46,107 bases of DNA, from contig JACQUZ010000158.1 in assembly GCA_016210055.1 (NCBI GenBank), forward strand, positions 1 through 46,107. The letters are read 5' to 3'. Both the position numbers and the translations under genes were made by a program. The stretch comes from Deltaproteobacteria bacterium (GTDB lineage: Bacteria > Myxococcota_A > Polyangia > Haliangiales > SHYZ01). Positions 1 to 9,745 of this stretch are shown here, in pieces (position 1 is the stretch's first letter; the number at the start of each line of letters is the position of its first letter). Below the pieces are notes generated by a model. That model had not been told where the DNA came from, did not search any database, and was given only the letters and a program-made list of their open reading frames with translations.

Positions 1-1
1 G

Positions 2-100
2 ACAGTACTGGAGTACGGCCCCGACCGAACGAGGACGTACGCCGCGATGCGCCCGACGGATGCGACCGAAGCAGAGGGGCTGGTGAATAATGCTGGCTAG
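2..100 (+). CDS. possible 3' end of a gene cut by the window edge
   Basis: Frame 2 on the plus strand is open from the window edge to a TAG at 98-100 and would encode the last 32 residues of a protein ending LVNNAG. Its third codon positions are mostly G or C, as in the real genes here, and it would converge on the amylase operon. All three plus frames are open over this short stretch and no motif can be recognised, so this is only a candidate. Confidence 0.25.
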   Translation, partial: TVLEYGPDRTRTYAAMRPTDATEAEGLVNNAG

Positions 101-148
101 GCGAGGGGGCTGAGGGGCGCGGTTCCGTGAAGTCGGGGCTAGCACCCA

Positions 149-2092
149 TTACTTGGGGACAAGGACGCGCGCGCTGCGGGGCGCGAGAAAGAGCGGTGTC
201 CTCACGATGTCGCCGGTCAGGAGATCCCGGAACGTGCCATCGTCCAGGCCCGGCGCAGGGCGCGCCTCGTCGGCTCGATTGAGCGCGACCCAGATCCGGT
301 CGGCGCCGCTGACCATCGCGTAGACCGCCGCGTCGGTGCTGGAGCCGCGCGTGACTCGACGGCCGCGACGCAATGGCTCGTTGGTTCGGCGCAGCTGCGC
401 GAGGAGCGCGACCCGATCGCGCAGCCACTGCTGCTCCGCAGTCCACCCATCCCAACCCATCGCACGCCGGTTATCCGGATCGCCCGCGCCCGGCAGGCCG
501 AGCTCGTCGCCGTAGTAGATCGTCGGAGCACCGGGAGTCGTGAGGAGCAGCGTGAATGCCAGCGCCAGGCGCTCGTACGGCTCCGGATCGGTCGGGGTCG
601 ACGGCTGATTGGTCCAGGCGCGCGCCTTCCCCGTGTCCCAGATATCGAAGAGCGGTGGATCCTCGGCCAGGTGGATCGCGCGCGGCAGATCGTGATTGCC
701 GAGGAACGGCGCCATCACCGATCCGGCGCCGTAGAAGCCGTCGTTGTCGTCGAGGAACTGCATGAGCTCGGTCAGCGTCCCCTCTCGCCGCAAGAGCGCT
801 CTCGCCACCTTTGCGCGCCACGGGAAGTCGAACTGACCGTCGAGGCGGGTCGCCGGATCGATGTACGATCGGATCAGCTCGCGATCACCGCTGAGCGTCT
901 CGCCGACCAGGTAGAACGGCGCGCCCTCGACCTGGACGAGCGCGGCGAGCCGCCGGCGCAGCTCGGTGATCCAGGAGTCGGCGACGTGCTTGATCGCGTC
1001 GAGGCGATAGCCGTCGAGGCCGAGACGCCGCGCCCACGTGATCGCGTTCCGCGTCGACCAGTTCCGCGCCGCCATGACGCCGAAGTCGAAGTCGGGGAGG
1101 TAGGAGCCGAACCAGCAACGCAGCCGATCCGGAACCGTGTTCCACGAGCAGTCCTCGCCGCAGACGCAGCCGCCGGAGCCGGGCGCCGGGTGGAACCAGT
1201 CCGGGTGGGCGGACCAGAGCGCGCTCTCCTCGTGCACGTGGTTCATCACGTAGTCGAGGACGACCCGGATGCCTGCGTCGTGCGCGACTTCAACGAGCTC
1301 GGCGAGGAGCTCCTCGTCGCCGATGCGCGGATCGATGCGCTCGAGATCGGTCGGCCAGTACCCGTGATAGGCGGTGTAGTCGCGACCGTCGTCGCCGACG
1401 CCGACCCCGTCGGCGTTCTTGAGCGGGCACGACACCCACAGCGCGTTGACGCCCAGCTCGGCGAAATACCCGTCGCGGAGCTTCGCGAGAACCCCGGCCA
1501 GATCGCCGCCCTGGAAGTTCGCCGGGTCGAGGACCCCGTCCATCGGGTCGTTGTTGGTGATGTCGCCGTCGAAGAAGCGATCGACCAGCACGAAGTAGAT
1601 CACGGCGTCGCGCCAATCGAATGTCGCGCGCGGGCAGTCGTCGCAGCTCACCCAGGCGACCGAGTTGGTGCCGACGTATCCGTCGGGCACGCCGCGCGGA
1701 TTGGCCGGATCCACAATCCAGGTCGTGCCGTCGATCAGGAGCTTGTACTCGAACGCCTCGCCGTCGGCGCGGTTGTCGAGCCGCGCGACCCACCGATCGC
1801 CGTCGCGGGTCATCGGGATCCCGACCTTCCAGGCGTCCGGCGCGAAGTCCCCCCGCAGCTCCACGGTCGTCGCCGTGCCGCTCCAGCTGATCTCGTGCGT
1901 GCAGGTTGCCACCTCGGCGCACGGGGCGGCGTCCGACGTGGCGTCCGGGGCGGAGTGCTGCGCGGCGTCCGTGGCCGCATCCGACGTGGCGTCGAGAGCC
2001 GGGCCGCCTTGCCCGTCTGGCGGGGTCTCGCTAACGCCGTTGCCGCCGGCGCACGCGACAAGCACGAGCACGATGCATGCGAATGGCTTCAT
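149..2092 (-). CDS. exported GH13 alpha-amylase-family lipoprotein
   Basis: This 647-residue glycoside hydrolase family 13 protein probably cleaves alpha-1,4-glucans outside the inner membrane. The lipobox LVAC puts the lipidated Cys at residue 14. An Asp/Ala/Ser-rich linker (about residues 30-60) follows, then a CBM48-like beta-sandwich (about 65-155) and the barrel, which begins near WRDAVIYFVLVDRFF. The expected GH13 catalytic residues are all present: Asp365 in GYRLDAIKHV, Glu398 in LVGETL and Asp468 in GNHDLP. The ATG at 2092 is chosen because it begins the signal peptide and overlaps the stop of the upstream permease gene (ATGA); the frame is open further upstream but without coding character. 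It is the last gene of the starch operon. Family and export are secure. Alpha-amylase versus neopullulanase or cyclomaltodextrinase specificity cannot be decided. Confidence 0.9.
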   Translation of the reverse strand: MKPFACIVLVLVACAGGNGVSETPPDGQGGPALDATSDAATDAAQHSAPDATSDAAPCAEVATCTHEISWSGTATTVELRGDFAPDAWKVGIPMTRDGDRWVARLDNRADGEAFEYKLLIDGTTWIVDPANPRGVPDGYVGTNSVAWVSCDDCPRATFDWRDAVIYFVLVDRFFDGDITNNDPMDGVLDPANFQGGDLAGVLAKLRDGYFAELGVNALWVSCPLKNADGVGVGDDGRDYTAYHGYWPTDLERIDPRIGDEELLAELVEVAHDAGIRVVLDYVMNHVHEESALWSAHPDWFHPAPGSGGCVCGEDCSWNTVPDRLRCWFGSYLPDFDFGVMAARNWSTRNAITWARRLGLDGYRLDAIKHVADSWITELRRRLAALVQVEGAPFYLVGETLSGDRELIRSYIDPATRLDGQFDFPWRAKVARALLRREGTLTELMQFLDDNDGFYGAGSVMAPFLGNHDLPRAIHLAEDPPLFDIWDTGKARAWTNQPSTPTDPEPYERLALAFTLLLTTPGAPTIYYGDELGLPGAGDPDNRRAMGWDGWTAEQQWLRDRVALLAQLRRTNEPLRRGRRVTRGSSTDAAVYAMVSGADRIWVALNRADEARPAPGLDDGTFRDLLTGDIVRTPLFLAPRSARVLVPK

Positions 2093-2901
2093 CCCTTCAC
2101 GCTCCCGGCGGTGAGTCCCGATACGAGGTGCTTCTGGAGGACGAAGAATAGGGCCATCACCACCGTGCTGGTCAGGATCGACCCGGCGGCGAAGTAGCCC
2201 CAGTCTGTTCCGTGCTCGCCGACGTAACGCTGGATCACGATCGGCAAGGTGTAGCGGTCCGGCGTGCCGAGGAAGGTCGCGGCCAGGATGTATTCGTTCC
2301 ACGCCGTCATGAAGGCGAACAGCGCGGTGACGGCGAGGGCGGGGCGGCACAGCGGCAAGACGACCCGCACGAACAGGGTCCAGCGACTTGCCCCATCCAT
2401 GAGCGCCGCCTCCTCGAGCTCCTTGGGCAGCGTGTCGATGTACCCCTTGAGCATCCAGGTGCAGAACGGGATCGACGTGGTCGCGTACACCATGACCAGC
2501 CCGGCGAGGGAATCGAGCAGCCCGACAGCGTCGAGAAGGATGTAGAGCGGGATCATCATGACCACGCCGGGGAAAATCTGGGTGAGCAGGAACGCGGTGA
2601 GCGCCGCCTGCCGCCCCGGGAAGCGGAAGCGCGAGAAGGCGTACGCGGCGGTCATCGCGAGCCCCAGCCCCACCAGCGCGGTCGCCACCGACACGACCAG
2701 CGAGTTCACGACCTGCTGACCGAAGCCGGGGATCGATACGACATGCACGAAGTTATCGAAGGTCACCTGATCCGGCAGCGGATTGGGCGACGGGTCGAAC
2801 GCCTGCGACGGCGTGAGCGCCATCTTCGCCACCCACAGGACCGGGTAGAGCACAAGCGCGCTCGCGAGGGCGAGGATCAGGTGGGGGAGGAGCCGCTTCA
2901 T
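2089..2901 (-). CDS. MalG-type ABC transporter permease
   Basis: This 270-residue inner-membrane permease of the MalG/carbohydrate ABC type has six predicted membrane segments, starting with LILALASALVLYPVLW. It would pair with the MalF half of the upstream fusion protein and with the upstream ATPase to import maltodextrin-like oligosaccharides. The EAA loop that docks on the ATPase is clear near residues 155-180 (EEAALMDGASRWTLF, then LPLCRP). Its ATG at 2901 overlaps the stop of the fusion gene by 4 nt, and its own stop overlaps the next gene by 4 nt, so translation is probably coupled. Substrate is inferred from the flanking amylases. Confidence 0.92.
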   Translation of the reverse strand: MKRLLPHLILALASALVLYPVLWVAKMALTPSQAFDPSPNPLPDQVTFDNFVHVVSIPGFGQQVVNSLVVSVATALVGLGLAMTAAYAFSRFRFPGRQAALTAFLLTQIFPGVVMMIPLYILLDAVGLLDSLAGLVMVYATTSIPFCTWMLKGYIDTLPKELEEAALMDGASRWTLFVRVVLPLCRPALAVTALFAFMTAWNEYILAATFLGTPDRYTLPIVIQRYVGEHGTDWGYFAAGSILTSTVVMALFFVLQKHLVSGLTAGSVKG

Positions 2902-5055
2902 GCCGCTTCCTCCGCATGGCGGGCGAGGCGCTGCGATAGGAAGCTCCAGCCTACGAGCAGAGCGAAGATCAGCGCGCCGTAGGCGGCCGCGTAGCCGTAC
3001 TGCTCCTGGCGCCCGAAGGCCCAGCGGTACGCTTCGCTGATCAGGATGTCGGTAGAGTTGTCCGGCTCGCCGCCGGAGACCAGGTAGACGACGTTGAACT
3101 GGTTGAACGTCCAGACGACGCCGAGCAGCACCGCCGGGATGAGCGCGGGACGGAGCAACGGCAGCGTGATGTGCCGGAACCGATCCCAGCGCGAGGCGCC
3201 GTCCACGTCGGCCGCCTCGTAGAGATCGCGCGGGATCGACTGCAGCGCGCCGAGGCAGACCACCATCATGAACGGAAAACCGAGCCATGCGTTGGTGCAG
3301 ACGTTGGCGAAGAAGGCGGTCGGAAACGAGCTGAACCACGAGGGACCGTCGAGGCCAACCGCGTCGAGGAGCTGGTTGATCGCACCGTACTGCTTGTGGA
3401 AGAGCGTCTTCCAGATGAGCGCGGTGATGTAGTTCGGCACGGCCCAGGGAATGACGAGCAGGACCCGGTAGACGGGGCGCAGGCGCAGGGTCGGTCGATC
3501 GAGAAGTAGCGCCAAGCAAAGGCCGATCACCACGTGCAGCGCCACGTTCACCGCGGTCCAGCCAATCGTGACGAGGAGCGCGTAATAGAAGGAGAGCGGG
3601 GCGAGGAAGCCGTAGCCTTTCGCGGACAAGATGTCGGCGAAGTTGCCGAGCCCGACGAAGGTCCAGGTCCCCTGCTGGTGCGAGAACAACGACAGGACCA
3701 GCCCGACCAGGAACGGAAAGAGGATCAGGATCCCGGTGGAAACCATCGCCGGCGCGATCCAGGTCCATCCCTGGCGCGCGGCGACGGCCTCGCCGCGGCG
3801 GAGCACCCCGAGGAGCGCCCGGCCGAGTTGGACGAGCAGCGCCAAGAGGATCGCGCCGCCGAGCATCAGATACGCCGTGAGGGAGGCTTCGGGCGGTGCC
3901 GGGCGCGTGATCGCGCCGAATCGATGCATCGCGGCGCGCGCGGCCGCCTCGGCCGCCTCGCCGGCGCGCAGCACCTTCTTCAGCATGACCAGCGCCGGCT
4001 CCCAGATCATCTGCATGCGCGGACGGTTGTCCATCGGGGTAGTCGCGGCGAGCTGAGCGCGGAAGCCGGCAAGCACCGGATCCCCGATCAGGCGCGGGTC
4101 GTCCCACGCGGCGCGGCTGGCGACCGCCTGGCGCCCGACGACACCGCGAATCAGCGCCGATTCGCTGCCGGCGAGAAACCGCGCCGCCTCGAGCGCCGCG
4201 CCCGGTTCTCCCGCGCGCCGCTCGGCGACGAAGACCGCCTCGGCCGAGAGGAACGGGCTCGCCGGACGTCCAGTCACGCTGACGATCGGCAAGGGCGCGA
4301 CCCCGAAGCGAACCGTCGGCGCGATCTCTCCGACGAACCATGGCCCGTTGAGCGCCATCGCCGCCTTCCCCTGATTGAACAGGTTGGCGACCAGCGCGCC
4401 CGACATCTCCTCGGGCACCACGCCGCGTGCCTGCAGGTCGCGGGCAAAAGCGAGAGACGCGATCGAGCCCGGCCCGTCGAACCCGACGCTGCCGTCGTCG
4501 CCAAGCAGCTTGGCGCCGAAGCCGAAGTACCAGGCGGCGTGGTAGTAGAAGTTCGCGGTCTCGTAGACGAGCGGATAGCGGCCCGGACCGAGCGTGCCGG
4601 CGAGCGCGAGCAGCTCATCGGTGGTGCGCGGCGGTGAGGCGACGAGGTCCCGGTTGTAGATGAGGGCGACGCTCTTCCACGCGAGGGGCAGCCCCCAGAG
4701 CGAGCCGCGGTAACGAAGCGGCGCGATTGTCTCCGGAAACCACTCGTCGGTGGGGACCTCGAGCGGCACCAGGAGGCCGGCTTCGGCCCAGCCGCCTATC
4801 CGGTCGTGACCGAAAATAAATAGGTCGGGCCCGTGACCGCGCGGGATCGCCGTGGTGATCTTGGCGGCGAGCCCGTCGTTCGGGATCCCCACCAGCTCGA
4901 GGCGAATCCGGTCCTGACGCGCGTGATAGGCGCCTGCCACCTGCGCGAGCGCCTTCTCCTCGGCGCCGCGATAGCTGTGCCACGCGACCAGCCGTGTTGG
5001 CTCGGCGTGCGCGACGGTACCCAGCGCGACGAGGCATGAGCACGCCGCGGCAAAG

Positions 5056-5072
<17 letters not shown>
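2898..5072 (-). CDS. fused solute-binding protein and MalF-type ABC permease
   Basis: One 724-residue reading frame joins two subunits that are normally separate. Residues 1-23 form a signal peptide ending AHA. Residues about 24-390 are a MalE-like extracellular solute-binding protein (PDLFIFGHDRIGGWAEAGLLVPL, SGALVANLFNQGKAAMALNGPW). A first membrane segment near 395-420 leads into a MalF-type permease (about 430-724). Its EAA loop, EAADVDGASRWDRF followed by LPLLRP, lies near residue 617. Fusion would fix one binding domain to each transporter at the outer face of the membrane. The ATG at 5072 starts the signal peptide and lies 17 nt inside the end of the ATPase gene. No separate malE is seen in the operon, which supports a functional fusion. 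MalE-MalF fusions are, to my knowledge, known from Bdellovibrio; related substrate-domain fusions occur in the OpuA and GlnPQ families. Confidence 0.9.
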
Positions 5073-6134
<1,062 letters not shown>

Positions 6135-6147
<13 letters not shown>

Positions 6148-8267
6148 GCTCCCGTCCAGCAGAAGCGAGCGGCGAGCGGGCCTTCGCCCGGTGCCACAAA
6201 CAGGTAGCGATCGTCTCCCTCCTGCCAGGTCACGTGGCCGTCGCGGCGACGGATCGCCAGCTTCAACGGCTCCACGGCGCCGACCGGGAGGGCGACGACG
6301 ACGCGGCCGCCGTGCACCTCGGGGGCGCGCGCCGGATCCCACTCGCCCAGCTCCGGGGCGGCGCCGATGACGCGCAGCGAATCGCCGACGACGGGCGGCG
6401 CGTCGACGGTGATCTCCACCCGCCGCGTCCCCGACGGAACGACGACCCCGGCGGCCGGCACCGGTCGGATCGACACCTTCCCATGCTCGATCGCGATCTC
6501 CACCGCGTCGTCACCGAGGAGGCGCGTCGTGACCAGCCGGTCGCCTTCGAACGCCGTCACGATGGTGTGGCCGCGGACCAGCGCCGGATGACGGCGCCGC
6601 AGCTCGAGGAGCTCGCGGATTCGAGCTCGGAGCGGGTGATCGGCATCGAACCGCATGTCGCCTCGGTTGGCTGGCTCGTGGGTGCCGACGAGCCCGACCT
6701 CGGTACCGTAGGTGAGGGCCGGCGTACCGCGCGCGGTCAGCTGGAACGCGAGCGCGTGCGCCACCTTGTCGAGGTTGCCGTCGCACGACGAGAGGATCCG
6801 CGCGTGGTCGTGATTGTCGAGGAAGGTGACGAGGCGCGACGGATCGTCATAGCGACGGTCGGCGGCGAGCGCGGCGGCCAGCCGGCCGGCCGGTCGCCCC
6901 TTGCAGAAGACGTCGACCATCGCGTAGTAGAGCGGGAAATCGAACAGCGCGGTGAAGTTCCCCTCGCGCAGCGCGCGCGCCAGCACGCGCGGGTCGCCGT
7001 CGAGGAGCTCACCGACGAGCCCGAACGCGCCACCGGCTGACGCGGCGATCTCGGCATTGAATCGCGACCAGAAGGGGAGGGGGACATGCTTGACCCCATC
7101 GAGCCGGAAGCCGTCGGTCCAGGGCAGCACCTTCTTCGCGCTGTCGACGATCCATGCGTAGACGTCGGGCTCCTCCTGGGCGAGGTCAGGGAGCCCGTGC
7201 ACGTCTCCGTCGGTGAGCTGGGCGGGATCGTTCCAGTCGGTGATCGTGCCGCGGCGGTGGAACCAGCCGGGATGGGCCGCCCGCACCGGGGCGTCCCAGT
7301 CGACGTGGTTGACGACGAGATCGAGATAGAGCCGCATCCTGCGGCGACGCACTTCCTCGGACAGCGCGGCGAGCGCGCGACGTCCGCCAAAGCGCTCCTC
7401 GATCGCGGCCGGGTCGTTCACCCAGTAGCCGTGGAAGGCGCCGTGCCCCTCGAACGGCACGTCGCGCATCGCGAAGATCGGGGAGAGCCAGATCGTGCGG
7501 AAGCCCAGCTCCTGGATCCAGTCGAGCCGCGCGCGCACGCCGTCGAGGTCTCCGCCGTGGAACGCCCGGAGATCGCTGGCATCGACGACACCGTCGTTGC
7601 CGCGGTCGCCGTTGGCAAACCGGTCGATGAGGACGAAATAGATGGCGTCGTAGTCACCGGGGACGACCGCCTGGCGAGCCTGGCCACCCTGGTCGGCCGC
7701 CTGGGACAACGCCGCGTCGCGCACGGCTTGTTCGCGCTCGAGGAATCGATCCAGGAACGGCCCGAGCCGCTGCATCGCCGCGGCGCCGCTCGCGGCGAGC
7801 GCCTCCCGCGCCCGCTCGTGATCGAAGTCGAGGATCACCGGGAGCTCGAAATCGGTCGTCAGCGGTTCCTCGCCGCGCCGCCCGAGCGACGCACGCAGCG
7901 TCACGGTCCAGCGAAACTTGCCGGCAAGCTGCGCGTAGAACGAAGCCCGCGCCTCGACGAGCAGCAGGTATCGCGCCTCGGAGCGTTGCGCCATCACGGC
8001 GAGTCGGTCCTTGGACAGCCGCACGCGGTCCCAGCGATGATCGAGCGGCCTCGGTTCGAAGTTTCGCTCCGCGACCAGCCGATGAAGCCGATCCCGGAAT
8101 GCATCCGGCGCGTCCAGGACCTCGGCGGATTCATCGGTCTCGAGCGCCATCGCCACCGCGATCTCCTGTCGAGCCGGCAGCTTGATCCGGGGTCCGGACA
8201 CTGGGCCGCAGCCCGCGATGACCACGGACAGCGCGATCAGCGACGCGCGGATCCCGATCAGAACCAT
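6135..8267 (-). CDS. exported GH13 alpha-amylase lipoprotein with C-terminal CBM20
   Basis: This is a 710-residue secreted lipoprotein. The signal sequence ends in IAGC with the lipidated Cys at residue 20. An N-terminal domain of about 160 residues has no family I can name. The GH13 barrel begins near DYDAIYFVLIDRFANGD, with catalytic Asp390 (DGFRLDGVKHV), Glu420 (LVGELLDGD) and Asp487 (LDNHDHAR). The last 100 residues resemble a CBM20 starch-binding domain (LRVIGAAPELGEWDPARAP, then a buried Trp-rich strand). It probably degrades starch or large maltodextrins at the cell envelope, and the CBM20 would hold it on granules or polymer. It overlaps the porin gene upstream by 10 nt and malK downstream by 13 nt. 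Confidence 0.92.
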
Positions 8268-9745
8268 GCCTCCGCCTCCACGGCCACCACGTGGTGCCAG
8301 TGCTGCTCCTTGGGGCCAAAGACGCCGTACTGATCGAGCGTCTCGACGAAGCTGTTGCCGAAGGCGTTGTTTTGGGTCGAGCGCTGCACGCCGTAGAGCA
8401 GCCGCAGCGACGGTCGCGTGTAGATCCCGGTGCCGAGCGGGTTCAGCACCAGGCCCGTCTTCGCCTGATACGTCACGCGGACGTCGGCATCTCCGAACTC
8501 GAGACCGCGCGGATCCTGGATGCCATCGGTCGACTGGAAGACCGAGTCGGCGTGGTTGCGGTACACGTTCCCTTCCGTCGACCTCTCGCGCGCCGCGCTG
8601 CCCTCGGCGAGCAGGTGCACGCGGTCGCGCAGGTACGCTTGCAAGCGCACGACCACCGAGTAGTAGGCACGATCCTGATCACTGGGCTTGATGTTGTTGT
8701 CGTCGTCGACGTGCCGCCCGTAGAGCATCCCGACGACCGCATCCAGCTTGCCCGGCACGAGCGCCACGTGCGCCTCGTCCCCCACGATGAGCGCCGTGCG
8801 TTCGTCAGTGAACTCCTTCACATGGATCATGTAGTCTTCGCCGCCGACCGTCTCGGTGACGAACTGCTCCGGGTGCTGGCGCGAGTAGCTGACAAAGAGG
8901 TTGTTCCAGCGCAGCGGCCCGATGCCGCCGAAGCCGAGATAGCCGACCAGCTTCCACGACCCGGCCGAGCTCGGCTCGGGACGCGGGAAGAACTGCTCCT
9001 TCCCCGGGTTCTCCATGAGCCAGCGCTCCACCGCTTCGCCGCGCAGCACGTCCTCGAGCGGCAAGCCGGGCGTCTGGTGCGGCGCGAACCGGTTCCCCGC
9101 GATCTTCGGCTCCACGTAAGCCTGGCCGCCGGCGCCGATTTCGAAGCCCCGGATCGGACGCAGCCGCGCCGCAGCGCCCGCGCTGAAGATGGTTGCGTAC
9201 CGATCGCCCCGCAGGACGTAACCGGCATCTCCAGCCCCCGCGAGCAACTCGACTCGCCCCTCGTCCCAGCGCGCGGACAATCCGATCGTGTCGGAGAAGA
9301 GCTGCGCCGGGCGCATGTCGTACAGTCCAAGGTCGCCGAAGTAGTGCTCGAGCGTACCGATCTGCCAGGTCAAGCCGCGGGCGAGGACGTTGCCCGCCTG
9401 CACGTACAGCTGCGAGATCCGATACGCGTCGAGCGAGCCCATGCGTTCGTCGGCGGCGAAGACCGAGCCGCCCTCGATGCGCGCCTGCACGCTCGCCCAT
9501 GGCTCGGGCGAGCGCGGATCGCGCGGCAAGAGGTCGAGCTTGAGCGCAAGCGCCGCGTATGGTCCCTCGTTGAGCAGGCGCCCGTACAGGTTCCAAGAGC
9601 CGAGGCGCCCGTCGCCGCCCTGGAAGTCGGGGCGCGTCATGACGCGCAGGTAGCCGGCGGCGTGGAACCGCCCGCTGGGTACGTCGGCGCGCGCCGGCTC
9701 GGCGACCAGCGCGACGAGGATCAGGGATGCAATGACGAATCTCAC
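8258..9745 (-). CDS. outer-membrane porin-like protein of the starch operon
   Basis: This is a 495-residue predicted outer-membrane beta-barrel. Residues 1-20 form a signal peptide (MRFVIASLILVALVAEPARA). The body alternates polar and hydrophobic residues and is rich in Tyr, Trp and Gly, and the chain ends in Phe (VEAEAWF), the usual C-terminal signal for barrel insertion. No named family motif is visible. Context suggests a carbohydrate porin, playing the role that maltoporin plays in enterobacteria. The start is GTG at 9745, overlapping the stop of the isoamylase-like gene (GTGA). Barrel prediction is fairly secure; substrate is inferred from neighbours only. Confidence 0.8.
   Translation of the reverse strand: MRFVIASLILVALVAEPARADVPSGRFHAAGYLRVMTRPDFQGGDGRLGSWNLYGRLLNEGPYAALALKLDLLPRDPRSPEPWASVQARIEGGSVFAADERMGSLDAYRISQLYVQAGNVLARGLTWQIGTLEHYFGDLGLYDMRPAQLFSDTIGLSARWDEGRVELLAGAGDAGYVLRGDRYATIFSAGAAARLRPIRGFEIGAGGQAYVEPKIAGNRFAPHQTPGLPLEDVLRGEAVERWLMENPGKEQFFPRPEPSSAGSWKLVGYLGFGGIGPLRWNNLFVSYSRQHPEQFVTETVGGEDYMIHVKEFTDERTALIVGDEAHVALVPGKLDAVVGMLYGRHVDDDNNIKPSDQDRAYYSVVVRLQAYLRDRVHLLAEGSAARERSTEGNVYRNHADSVFQSTDGIQDPRGLEFGDADVRVTYQAKTGLVLNPLGTGIYTRPSLRLLYGVQRSTQNNAFGNSFVETLDQYGVFGPKEQHWHHVVAVEAEAWF

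Noticed and set aside
131..147. GGGGCTAGCACCC as terminator of the starch operon
   Set aside because: A 3-bp stem with no T-run is not a credible intrinsic terminator.
671..2197. 508-residue open frame opposite the terminal GH13 gene
   Set aside because: Shadow of a GC-rich gene; Arg/Val/Asp-rich composition without motifs.
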